Shown here: one piece after another, positions 15,275 through 23,121 of the stretch
Layout of the letters: each line of letters begins with the position of its first letter
How positions within the stretch are numbered: the stretch's first letter is position 1
Assembly (NCBI RefSeq): GCF_028618525.1
Contig: NZ_JAQITC010000018.1
Location: 1-39,808 of the forward strand
Length of the DNA stretch: 39,808 nucleotides
Direction: 5' to 3'
Origin: Bartonella sp. AU55XJBT
Lineage (GTDB): Bacteria > Pseudomonadota > Alphaproteobacteria > Rhizobiales > Rhizobiaceae
Program-made: the position numbers and the translations under genes
The notes under the pieces: model-generated
The model's input: the letters and a program-made list of their open reading frames with translations, nothing else
Told to the model about the DNA's origin: nothing
The model's database searches: none

Positions 15275-15733
15275 TCAACCAGATTCATTCTGTTTTTCCA
15301 TTATCATTATCTGTTTCTGTTGTTGCCAAAGCTTTTCGTATAATTCCTCAATTATTTTCTCTTGTTCCTTAATCGCTTTGTAGTGTCTATCGACCATCCT
15401 ACTGTTTTCCTTAACTGCTTCGTTTCGTTGTATAATCGCTTTATTAATTTTTTCATTCTCATAATCAAACGCCATCTGAGAGTATTCGACTAAGCGATCA
15501 TGTTCCAAATTTGCTATTATTCCTAGGTAATTTCTCCAAGCAAACAACAAAATTGCTACCACTAATAAAGAGTTTCTTGAAAATTCAAGATACCAAAGCA
15601 CCCCGAGTACTATGACTAATAAAAGAGTACCTTGAAATTCTGTATTCCGACCATTCTCTGCTTCTTCCCGCATGTCAGAGACTATAGCCCATAGGATGAG
15701 TATACCCACTATTACTATGACAATATCACGCAT
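15275..15733 (-). CDS. Membrane protein with C-terminal coiled coil, lysogen-cargo candidate
   Basis: 152 aa. Hydrophobic segments lie at ~3-20 (DIVIVIVGILILWAIV), ~35-52 and ~57-74. A ~75-residue charged helix follows (NEKINKAIIQRNEAVKENS... KQIMIMEKQ), likely a coiled coil. ATG 15733 has GGGGGAG upstream, the same unusual ribosome site as the partner gene downstream; the longer frame lacks one. No family recognised. The two genes probably form a membrane complex, with this protein supplying the cytoplasmic coil. Confidence 0.75.
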   Translation of the reverse strand: MRDIVIVIVGILILWAIVSDMREEAENGRNTEFQGTLLLVIVLGVLWYLEFSRNSLLVVAILLFAWRNYLGIIANLEHDRLVEYSQMAFDYENEKINKAIIQRNEAVKENSRMVDRHYKAIKEQEKIIEELYEKLWQQQKQIMIMEKQNESG

Positions 15734-15774
15734 TGTTCTCCCCCGCTTTTTGCTAATCAATAACTTTGTGCTTC

Positions 15775-15803
15775 CATATAATTGATTCGTTTAGAAGATA
15801 CAA
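15775..15803 (-). promoter_or_regulatory. Possible promoter of the membrane-protein pair
   Basis: On the minus strand TTGTAT (15803-15798), a 17-bp spacer and TATATG (15780-15775) lie about 45 bases upstream of the 15733 start. A moderate match, divergent from the late promoter. Confidence 0.4.
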
Positions 15804-15823
15804 TTGTGAGTGGTTGGTTGTTA

Positions 15824-15906
15824 AAGACACTAGATTTAGGTGAAAAAAATAAAAAATACACAATATCGTGATTTTTTTGTTGACAGGATATGAAAAATAG
15901 TGTCTT
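15824..15906. repeat. Widely spaced inverted repeat at the late promoter
   Basis: AAGACACTA (15824-15832) and TAGTGTCTT (15898-15906) are perfect 9-bp reverse complements separated by 65 bp. The right arm overlaps the -10 of the late promoter. Such spacing suits paired sites for one regulator, possibly with looping. Confidence 0.55.
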
Positions 15907-15908
15907 AT
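15880..15908 (+). promoter_or_regulatory. Candidate late promoter (PR'-like)
   Basis: A perfect -35 TTGACA (15880-15885), a 17-bp spacer and a weaker -10 TCTTAT (15903-15908). It is the only good promoter seen before the late operon and points into it. Confidence 0.6.
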
Positions 15909-15914
15909 GGCGTT

Positions 15915-16013
15915 GCTGTACTAGTCGAATTGCGTCTAGAATTACGGTAAAGGTATAACCTTTCTTATAAGTTTATCTGATTGTTCAGAGCCCTGCTTTT
16001 GCGGGGTTTTTTT
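15915..16013 (+). ncRNA. Candidate ~100-nt leader RNA ahead of the late operon (6S/PR'-tR' type)
   Basis: From the promoter at 15880-15908 to the terminator at 15991-16013 a transcript of about 100 nt is predicted. It has one internal hairpin (AAAGGT-ATA-ACCTTT, 15949-15963) and the terminator hairpin, and no plausible reading frame. No plus-strand gene ends within 1.4 kb upstream, so the terminator is best explained by this transcript. In lambda the late promoter likewise makes a short terminated RNA until Q allows read-through. A free regulatory RNA is the alternative. Confidence 0.5.
15991..16013 (+). terminator. Rho-independent terminator before the terminase genes
   Basis: CCCTGC-TTTT-GCGGGG (15991-16006) followed by seven T (16007-16013). 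It lies 28 bases before the small terminase start, so late transcription must pass it. Confidence 0.85.
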
Positions 16014-16041
16014 ATTGTCTTGTTTACAAAAAGAAACACAC

Positions 16042-16356
16042 ATGAAAACCACTGAAAAACTTGCAAAAAGAACGCCCCCAAAGGCAGGTCAAGGGCGGGT
16101 AAAAGGCGTGCCAAATAAAACGACACGTATTTTGAAAGAAGCAGTGCTTAAGGCAGCAGAGCGCGCTGGTAAGAAATATGGTGATGATGGTTTGGTCTCT
16201 TATCTCGAAAAACAGGCAATCAAATGCCCCGCTGCTTATTTGGCATTGTTGGGGAAGATTTTGCCTCTTCAAGTGACAGGGGAAGATGGCGGGGCGATTA
16301 AGATGATAACGCGTGTGGAAATCGCGCCTTTGGTCAATGACAACACGACAGATTAA
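16042..16356 (+). CDS. Probable small terminase subunit
   Basis: The 104-aa protein starts MKTTEKLAKRTPPKAGQG. It contains the GRVKGVPNKTTR motif and a helical core ending GKILPLQVTGEDGG, common in small proteins placed right before terL in alphaproteobacterial phages. It probably recognises the packaging site. A TTG at 16015 is open upstream but lies against the terminator T-run, so ATG 16042 is preferred, though its ribosome site is weak. It overlaps terL by 20 bases. Confidence 0.7.
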   Translation: MKTTEKLAKRTPPKAGQGRVKGVPNKTTRILKEAVLKAAERAGKKYGDDGLVSYLEKQAIKCPAAYLALLGKILPLQVTGEDGGAIKMITRVEIAPLVNDNTTD

Positions 16357-17662
16357 TATTGTTCCAAAGCTTATACCGATTTTTACAGGGGATGCTTTGG
16401 TGCGTGCTGCTTGGGGAGGGAGAGGATCTGGAAAAACGCGTTCCTTTGCCTTGATGGCTGCTTTAAAAGGCTATCAATTTGGTATGCAAGGGATATCAGG
16501 CACTATACTTTGTGCGCGTCAGTTTCAGAATTCTTTGGCAGAAAGTTCATTGGAGGAGATTAAGCGCGCCATTGAAGCGCATGACTTTTTAAAGGACTAT
16601 TACAAGGTTGGGGAGTCGTCGATTAAGTCGATAGATGGTCGTATAGCCTTTCAGTTTTCTGGTCTTGACCGCAATATTGCAAGTATCAAGTCTATGGGGC
16701 GTATTTTGCTTTGTTGGGTTGATGAGGCAGAGCCAGTTACAGAGACGGCTTGGCAAACGCTTATACCGACTTTACGTGAAGAGGGAGAGGGGTGGAGAGC
16801 AGAGTTATGGGTGACATGGAACCCATTGCGAGAGAATGCCCCCGTTGAGAAGCGGTTTCGCTTTTCAGACAATGAGGCAATTAAGCGTGTTGAGATCAAC
16901 TGGTCAGACAATCCTAAGTTTCCCAAGATCTTGAATGAAGCGCGGCTTGATGATTTGAGATCCCGCCCCGAGACCTATAAGCATATTTGGGAAGGGGCTT
17001 ATCTTACAGCGGTTCAAGGTGCTTATTATCAAAAGGAAATGTTGGCAGCTGAGCAAGAGGGGCGGATAGGGCGCGTTGCTCGTGACCCTTTAATGCAGAT
17101 ACGCGCCTTTTGGGATATTGGGGGCACAGGAGCCAAGGCAGATGCAACAGCGATATGGATAGCACAATTTGTAGGTAGAGAGATCAGAGTGCTGGATTAT
17201 TACGAGGCACAAGGGCAGCCATTATCAGAACATATCGGTTGGTTGCGTCAAAATGGTTATGAGAAGGCACTGATGATTTTGCCACATGATGGTGCGACCA
17301 GAGACCGTGTGCACAATGTAAGTTTTGAAAGTGCTCTTAATGATGCGGGATTTGAAACGCAGGTTATTCCTAATCAAGGGGCTGGTGCAGTCAAAATGCG
17401 GATAGAGGCAGTGCGCCGTATCTTGCCTTCAGTTTGGTTCAATGAGGAGACGACGGTAGCGGGTCGCAAGGCACTGAGCTGGTATCACGAGAAATGGGAT
17501 GAGAAGCGCGGCATTGGTTTGGGTGCAGAGCATGATTGGTCCAGTCATGGGGCAGATGCTTTTGGGCTGATGTGCATTGTTTATGAAGCACCACGTATTA
17601 AACCGCAACAAGAACGTTATCGCACTATGGAAAGAGAAGCGGCATCATGGATGGCATTCTAA
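16337..17662 (+). CDS. Terminase large subunit
   Basis: 441 aa, the DNA-packaging motor. Walker A is GGRGSGKT (27-34) and Walker B is ILLCWVDE (123-130), with a coupling motif TWNP. The C-terminal nuclease domain has acidic motifs FWDIGG, LPHDGA and SSHGADAF. It pumps DNA through the portal and cuts it to length. ATG 16337 is chosen because it overlaps the upstream gene as a coupled start; the frame is open 24 bases earlier. The portal start overlaps its end by 16 bases. Confidence 0.95.
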   Translation: MTTRQINIVPKLIPIFTGDALVRAAWGGRGSGKTRSFALMAALKGYQFGMQGISGTILCARQFQNSLAESSLEEIKRAIEAHDFLKDYYKVGESSIKSIDGRIAFQFSGLDRNIASIKSMGRILLCWVDEAEPVTETAWQTLIPTLREEGEGWRAELWVTWNPLRENAPVEKRFRFSDNEAIKRVEINWSDNPKFPKILNEARLDDLRSRPETYKHIWEGAYLTAVQGAYYQKEMLAAEQEGRIGRVARDPLMQIRAFWDIGGTGAKADATAIWIAQFVGREIRVLDYYEAQGQPLSEHIGWLRQNGYEKALMILPHDGATRDRVHNVSFESALNDAGFETQVIPNQGAGAVKMRIEAVRRILPSVWFNEETTVAGRKALSWYHEKWDEKRGIGLGAEHDWSSHGADAFGLMCIVYEAPRIKPQQERYRTMEREAASWMAF

Positions 17663-19701
17663 GTCATAACTCTAAACAAACGACAGATTTTGATGAATAT
17701 GAACTCTATAGGCGCTTAAAATCTTGGTATGTTGAAGATATTGAACACGTTAATGAATGGCGTGAACAGGCGCGTGAAGATTTTGATTTTTATAATGGTC
17801 GTCAATGGGCAGAGGAAGATCTTGCGGTTTTAAAGGCGCAGCGGCGCCCCGTCATGACTTTTAACCGCATTGCACCCCTTGTGAATGCTATTGTTGGGGC
17901 GGAGCGTAATAATAAGCGCGAAGTACAGTTTCAACCACGGCAAATGGGAGCAGCAATACCCAATGAATTACTTACTGGAGCAGCAGAATGGTTTCGTGAT
18001 GAGGCAGAGGCGGAATATGCCGATTCCGATGCTTTTCAGGATATGGTTATTTGCGGTATGGGCTGGACAGATACGCGGCTTGATTATGATACAGATCCCG
18101 AAGGGATACCTGCTGTTCAACGTTTAGATCCCTTAAAAATGGTTTGGGATGCCAATGCTGTAAGACCAAATCTCATTGACGCACAGCGTCTGTGGTATGT
18201 TGATCGTAAACCCATTGAAGATGCAAAAAATCTTTTTCCTGATGTGGCAGTTGAAGATCTTCATGCCGATTGGGCAATTGATAGTACAACCGCTTGTGAG
18301 GAGTATCATGTATCACTTGATGCCTATCATGAGGATTCCAATACTGCTTCATCATCAGAGTCACTTTCTGGAAAACGGTATGTGACACTTGTGGAATGCC
18401 GTTGGTTTGAATATGAGACTACTTACAAGGCGACTGATCTTCAAACCGGTCAGATGCGCAACTATAGCAAACAGGAGTTTGAACAGCTTCAAAGGATCAT
18501 GCCACAGTTACAAGGCGCACGCTTTAATAAAAAAGTGGTGAGACGCGCTTTTCTGGGACGACGTCTTTTAGCAAAGCCCGATAAGCCATTAGCACCTGAT
18601 GGGCAACTTGGGTGGGAGTGTATCACGGGCACGCTGGATAAGCTTAAAAACCAGTTTTACGGGATTGTTCGCCCCGCAAAAGACCCGCAAAAATGGTCGA
18701 ATAAATATTTTAGCCAAGTGATGTATATCCTTAATAGCCAGTCTAAGGGCGGCTTGATGGCAGAACGAGACGCTTTCGATGATGATCGCCAAGCATTAGA
18801 AAGCTGGGCGCGAACGGATACGATTACTTGGGTTAAAAATGGCGCGCTTACAGGAGGGAAAATTCAACCAAAGCCAAGTGCACAATTTCCCAATGGATTT
18901 TTCCAGCTGTTTAATGAATCGCGTGAAGCGATAACGCATGTCACAGGGTTATCGGCAGAGTTTATCGGCACAAGAGAGGTTAATCAAGCAAATGTTCTGG
19001 AAAATACGCGCCGGCAATCAACGCTTAATTTGCTTGCGGGGCTGTTTGATAATCTCAAGCTTTATCGGTGTCGACAAGGAAAGATTATCCTTTATCTTAT
19101 CCAGAATTATCTCTCTGATGGGCGTTTGGTACGGATTTCTGGACCAGAAAATGCGCAGTATGTACCCTTAACACGTGAAGCTGTCACAACGCTTGAATAC
19201 GACATTATTGTTGATGATTCACCAACAAGCCCCAATGAAAAAGAGAGAACTTTTGCAGCAATTACGCAGATGTTGCCGTTGCTTGGTGGTTTCTTAACAC
19301 CAGAGATGATTCCAGATCTTTTAAAGCTTTCGCCATTACCGGCAACATTGGTGGCAAGTTTAACGGCAAAAGCACAGCAAGCACAACAAGAACAACAGCA
19401 ACAGCAGATGATGCAACAAAGCCAAGGAGCACAATTAACGCCAGAGCAACAAGCAAAGATTGCCGCTTTACAACAGGAAGCACAAGCAAAGGGAACACTC
19501 TATCAACTTGATGCACAACAAAAGCAGGTAGCGTTGCAGCAGAAAAATATTGAGCTTTTCTTGAAACAAGAACAAGCGCGCATGCAGCTCGAACTTCAAC
19601 GAGCAAAAAATGAGATAGAGCAGCGTGACCTAGAGCGAAAGGCGTATCGAGCGCAGTTGGAACAGTATCGAGCAACAACCGAAAGAGCGCGAATCTACTA
19701 A
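17647..19701 (+). CDS. Portal protein (P22-like)
   Basis: 684 aa, close to P22 portal length. The N-terminal half has the family features (REDFDFYNGRQW; PVMTFNRIAPLVNAIVG), the middle builds stem and crown, and the C-terminal ~100 residues are a Gln-rich helix (QQEQQQQQMMQQSQGAQ) resembling the P22 portal barrel. Twelve copies should form the packaging vertex. The Gln-rich DNA leaves long open frames on the other strand (e.g. 19262-19846); these are shadows. Confidence 0.9.
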   Translation: MDGILSHNSKQTTDFDEYELYRRLKSWYVEDIEHVNEWREQAREDFDFYNGRQWAEEDLAVLKAQRRPVMTFNRIAPLVNAIVGAERNNKREVQFQPRQMGAAIPNELLTGAAEWFRDEAEAEYADSDAFQDMVICGMGWTDTRLDYDTDPEGIPAVQRLDPLKMVWDANAVRPNLIDAQRLWYVDRKPIEDAKNLFPDVAVEDLHADWAIDSTTACEEYHVSLDAYHEDSNTASSSESLSGKRYVTLVECRWFEYETTYKATDLQTGQMRNYSKQEFEQLQRIMPQLQGARFNKKVVRRAFLGRRLLAKPDKPLAPDGQLGWECITGTLDKLKNQFYGIVRPAKDPQKWSNKYFSQVMYILNSQSKGGLMAERDAFDDDRQALESWARTDTITWVKNGALTGGKIQPKPSAQFPNGFFQLFNESREAITHVTGLSAEFIGTREVNQANVLENTRRQSTLNLLAGLFDNLKLYRCRQGKIILYLIQNYLSDGRLVRISGPENAQYVPLTREAVTTLEYDIIVDDSPTSPNEKERTFAAITQMLPLLGGFLTPEMIPDLLKLSPLPATLVASLTAKAQQAQQEQQQQQMMQQSQGAQLTPEQQAKIAALQQEAQAKGTLYQLDAQQKQVALQQKNIELFLKQEQARMQLELQRAKNEIEQRDLERKAYRAQLEQYRATTERARIY

Positions 19702-19717
19702 AGGAGCAAAAGAGAAT

Positions 19718-20629
19718 ATGGAAGAAGAGTTTACACCTGAAGAACAAGCAATCTATGATGAACATTTTGCCAGTGATAATGCTGTTGAGTTGGTCGAGCC
19801 TGAACAAGTTGAGGAAGTTCTTGATGAAGAGGAAAGTTCTGAACAACCAGCTGTAGAACCGCTTCAGGAGCAGCCAAATTCTGATGCAATAGAATCTGAT
19901 AAATTAGAGCAAGAGCGGCAAGCACGCCAAAAGGCAGAACAAAGCGCCATTGAAGCGCGTGAATTGGCTATTGAACTTGCGCAAAAATATGCCGCAATGC
20001 AAGAAGAAATCACGCGCCGCCGTGAGGAAAATGTTCCCTCCCTAGAAGACGACCCAAAAGCACATTTTGCATGGCTTAGTCATAAGGTACAAGAACAACA
20101 GAAATTGCTTGATGAGTTTTCTCATATGAGAGAGAGCCAAGAGCGCATGAGTCAAGAGGAATATGAACGCCAAAAGTTAGGGGATTATTTCGAGGAAGCC
20201 AAAGCGCAGGTACAAGATAAATATCCAGATTTAGACAGTATCACGGACTATCTCTATGAAAGAGCAGACAATGTTCTACAAGCGCAAGCAAGCCTTTATC
20301 CGCAATGGAAAGACCCTGTAGCACGGCAACAGCAAATTGGTGCTGAATTGCGCCAAATATGCCAGCAGTGTCAGAAAGCCGGTATAAATCCAATTGAGGT
20401 GCTGGTGCAAAAAGCGAAAGCTTTTGGCTATAGTGGAGCGCCCATGAAGGACGAAGTGGGAGTCCTTCAAGAGCGCTCTCAAGCAGCGCGGACGCTTACA
20501 GCGCGCGGCGGGCAAGTTCCAACAGGTGGTATGGATGTGAGAACGCTTTTTTCCATGCCGGAAGCAGAATTTGCAGCATGGGTTGAGAAAAATCCCAAAA
20601 AATTTGAACAAATTATGAGCAGAGCATGA
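19718..20629 (+). CDS. Probable capsid scaffolding protein
   Basis: 303 aa, lying between portal and coat genes where P22 gp8 sits, and the same size. The sequence is highly charged and largely helical. The N-terminal ~65 residues are very acidic, the centre is coiled-coil-like (QERQARQKAEQSAIEARELA), and the C-terminus holds a helical unit near AARTLTARGGQVPTGG. AAAGGAG lies upstream. It should guide capsid assembly and then leave the procapsid. Assignment rests on position and composition. Confidence 0.78.
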   Translation: MEEEFTPEEQAIYDEHFASDNAVELVEPEQVEEVLDEEESSEQPAVEPLQEQPNSDAIESDKLEQERQARQKAEQSAIEARELAIELAQKYAAMQEEITRRREENVPSLEDDPKAHFAWLSHKVQEQQKLLDEFSHMRESQERMSQEEYERQKLGDYFEEAKAQVQDKYPDLDSITDYLYERADNVLQAQASLYPQWKDPVARQQQIGAELRQICQQCQKAGINPIEVLVQKAKAFGYSGAPMKDEVGVLQERSQAARTLTARGGQVPTGGMDVRTLFSMPEAEFAAWVEKNPKKFEQIMSRA

Positions 20630-20727
20630 AGATGTGCGCAATGGCGCGACAGAGAGAACCCAAGTGATTGTTATTGTTTGGGGGAGCCGCAAGGCGAGTT
20701 TTAAAACCAAGAAAGGCATTGATTGAA

Positions 20728-21873
20728 ATGGCAGTAACAGAAGTAAAGCTCAATGACCCATTAGCCGTTGGCGTTTGGGCTAAGATGCTAAACACAGAGA
20801 CCTCAAAAGCGTTGCCCATTGCACCGCTGATGGGGGAGAGCAAAAACAGCATTATCCAAGTGTTGGATGTGCTAGGAAAATCCGCTGGTGACTCCGTTAC
20901 GAGTGGATTACGCGTCCAACTTATGGGGGATGGCGTTAGCGAGGGACAAACGCTAGAAGGCAATGAAGAAGCCCTCCAATTTATGAATGAAAAGGTGCAC
21001 ATCAACGAGCTTACTCATGCTGTGCGCATCAAATATGAAGGTTCTATTGATCAACAACGTGTTCCCTTTAATTTGCGTAAAGAAGCAAAAGATGGGTTGG
21101 TTGATTGGTATGCAGACCGTTTAAGTATGATGTTTTTCATTCAGGCAGCAGGCTATACAGCACCATGGATGCATTTTGAAGGGCGCAGCATAACGCTTAA
21201 ACCGGTGCATTATGGTTTTAATGCGCCATCAGAGCCAAGCAAATTGCGTGTTATTCGTGCCAATAAGAAAAAGACTGATGAAGAGCTCACAAAAGATGAT
21301 GTTTTTACATTAGATCTTATAGATCAAGCTGTTGAACGCGCAAAACTTGCAAATCCACGCTTGCGCCCGGTTCGTGTTGATGGAAAATCGGCATATGTGA
21401 TGTATCTCCACCCAATACAGGTAACTCAATTGCGCACCAATACAAAGAGTGGTCAATGGTTAGACATTACCAAGGCAGCTTATGATGGCTCTGGAGCTAA
21501 GAACCCAATTTTTAATGGTTCTTTGGGGATGTATAACGGTGTCATTTTGCGTGAAGCTGAACATGTGCCAAATGGTGTTAATTCAAAGACAGGGGAGCCT
21601 GTTCCCTCTGTTCGTCGTGCTGTTTTGCTTGGTGCACAAAGTATCATCATGGCTTATGGGCGCATTGGTAATGGTGCAACAGGAGGTGATGATAAAAAGG
21701 GTGGTACACGTTATAAACTTGTTGAAGAATTATTTGATTATCAACGGGAATTTGGTTTGGCGGCAAAGACCATTATCGGCATGAAAAAGTCACGCTATAC
21801 CTTGCCTCATTCTGATCAAGGGGGACAGGATTTTGGCACGATTGTTATCCCTTCTTTTGCCGAAGCAAGCTAA
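20728..21873 (+). CDS. Major capsid protein, N4-gp56 family
   Basis: 381 aa beginning MAVTEVKLNDPLAVGVW. The pattern GDSVTSGLRVQLMGDGVSEG, TLEGNEEALQF, then HAVRIKYEGSIDQQRVPFNLR matches N4-gp56-type major capsid proteins, which have an HK97 fold. ATG 20728 fits the family start; an upstream open part lacks a ribosome site. The ~100-base leader between scaffold and coat has a small GCC-GCAA-GGC hairpin. The coat type differs from P22 although the neighbouring genes follow the P22 plan. Confidence 0.88.
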   Translation: MAVTEVKLNDPLAVGVWAKMLNTETSKALPIAPLMGESKNSIIQVLDVLGKSAGDSVTSGLRVQLMGDGVSEGQTLEGNEEALQFMNEKVHINELTHAVRIKYEGSIDQQRVPFNLRKEAKDGLVDWYADRLSMMFFIQAAGYTAPWMHFEGRSITLKPVHYGFNAPSEPSKLRVIRANKKKTDEELTKDDVFTLDLIDQAVERAKLANPRLRPVRVDGKSAYVMYLHPIQVTQLRTNTKSGQWLDITKAAYDGSGAKNPIFNGSLGMYNGVILREAEHVPNGVNSKTGEPVPSVRRAVLLGAQSIIMAYGRIGNGATGGDDKKGGTRYKLVEELFDYQREFGLAAKTIIGMKKSRYTLPHSDQGGQDFGTIVIPSFAEAS

Positions 21874-21893
21874 ATTATTAAAGGATGACAATT

Positions 21894-22352
21894 ATGGCAG
21901 AAAAATCGCTAATTACACAGGAACCTGATGAAACCGTTGAAACTGTTGAGACTGTTGAGACTGTTGAGATGACAGATGAGGGATTGCCACCTGTTTTGCA
22001 GGGACGTAACAACTCTACGCAGCAGGTTAGTTATTTACGAGCGCGTGTTAAATGTACAGACCAAGGGTTGATAACGAAAATTGGCGTTCTACCCCGAGGG
22101 GCTTTTATCAAAAGTATTACAGCTTATACCATGGAGGATTTTGAAGATGTAACGGCTACATTTGGAAAAGAGCCTCATGGTGATGATTATGGAACAAAAG
22201 CACTTACTCAAAATACCGATGGCAATGTGTATGTGCCCATGGAAGTACGAGATGTTCCATTAGAAGCTGAAAATACGATTTATATGACACGAGACAAGAA
22301 AAGCACCAAAGGTGATGCTGAGGTGATTGTTGAGTTTTACACCAATCGTTAA
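21894..22352 (+). CDS. Beta-rich virion protein, possible head decoration
   Basis: 152 aa. I chose ATG 21894, 9 bases after AAGGA; an ATG at 21885 sits against that site. Residues 14-25 are a Thr-Val-Glu tandem repeat from a 9-base DNA repeat. The remainder is beta-rich (GAFIKSITAYTMEDFEDVTATFG; GDAEVIVEFYTNR). Directly after the coat gene, it may be a capsid decoration protein. No family firmly recognised. A strong hairpin follows the stop. Confidence 0.65.
   Translation: MAEKSLITQEPDETVETVETVETVEMTDEGLPPVLQGRNNSTQQVSYLRARVKCTDQGLITKIGVLPRGAFIKSITAYTMEDFEDVTATFGKEPHGDDYGTKALTQNTDGNVYVPMEVRDVPLEAENTIYMTRDKKSTKGDAEVIVEFYTNR
21933..21968 (+). repeat. 9-bp tandem repeat (four units) encoding Thr-Val-Glu
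   Basis: The units are ACCGTTGAA and three copies of ACTGTTGAG. Copy-number change would add or remove three residues without breaking the frame. Confidence 0.85.
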
Positions 22353-22374
22353 AGGCACAGATTTAAACGCATAA

Positions 22375-22401
22375 GGGGACGTTTGTTTTTTGCACGTCCC
22401 C
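22375..22401 (+). other. Intercistronic hairpin after the decoration-like gene
   Basis: GGGGACGT (22375-22382) and ACGTCCCC (22394-22401) form a perfect 8-bp stem. The T-run is in the 11-base loop, not after the stem, so this is not a standard terminator. It may protect or delimit the highly expressed capsid mRNA. Confidence 0.55.
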
Positions 22402-22422
22402 TCATGTTTGGAAGAAAGTAAT

Positions 22423-23121
22423 ATGACAATAATAGTACAGACAGGTGGTCCGATTGGAGACAAACAGACCATTGCTCCTTGGGATAAAAATTTTATCCAG
22501 ATGTTAAGTGATATTCAGGATGAAATAGATGATCAAACAGATGAGTATGTTGATCAAGTACAAAGGGCGATATTTTCGGCTATTCGCTTTTGTGAACGAT
22601 TGCCTTTTTATTTCAATGAAAGCCGCGAAGTTGTTTTTACCACTCTAAAGGGCAAAAGCCGTTATGGCGCAGAGGAAAATCCAGTTATTCCGGCTGCTGT
22701 TCGCATTGTTGATGCTTATATTTATGAAGATAATCACAGCAAAGCAAAGCTTTTGCAGGTAGATCCGCTGGTTATTGAGAATCTTGAGAGTGATTGTAGC
22801 CATGGCATGCCTACACGCTATGCCTATTTTGAACAAAAGCTTATTTTGTATCCAACACCAGAGCGTATCTATTCTATCAGGCTTATTCTTGATCCTGTGA
22901 GGATAAAAGATATTGAGAGCGCACAAGAAGCGTCCATATGGTTTCGTGAAGCCTATGAACTGATCAAAACGCGTGCAAAATATGAAATTTATACCAATAT
23001 TATTAAAGAACCGCAGATGGCCGCGGCTGCTTTTGCCATGTTTCAAGAGCAACTCGATGCGCTGCAAATTGAAACATCACGGCGCAAGAATTTATTAAAA
23101 ATTCAACACACGGATTTCTGA
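22423..23121 (+). CDS. Head-to-tail adaptor protein (P22 gp4-like position)
   Basis: 232 aa starting MTIIVQTGGPIGD, with GGAAGAAAG upstream. It is helical at the N-terminus (DEYVDQVQRAIFSAIRFCERLPFYFNE) and C-terminus (WFREAYELIKTRAKYEIYTNI), with beta segments between, as in phage adaptor proteins that extend the portal. The stop overlaps the next start (TGATG). By order it corresponds to P22 gp4. No muramidase motif is visible. Confidence 0.75.
   Translation: MTIIVQTGGPIGDKQTIAPWDKNFIQMLSDIQDEIDDQTDEYVDQVQRAIFSAIRFCERLPFYFNESREVVFTTLKGKSRYGAEENPVIPAAVRIVDAYIYEDNHSKAKLLQVDPLVIENLESDCSHGMPTRYAYFEQKLILYPTPERIYSIRLILDPVRIKDIESAQEASIWFREAYELIKTRAKYEIYTNIIKEPQMAAAAFAMFQEQLDALQIETSRRKNLLKIQHTDF

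Noticed and set aside
19262..19846. 194-codon minus-strand frame
   Set aside because: Lies opposite the Gln-rich portal C-terminus and scaffold start; Leu/Val-rich shadow of CAA/CAG codons, no ribosome site.
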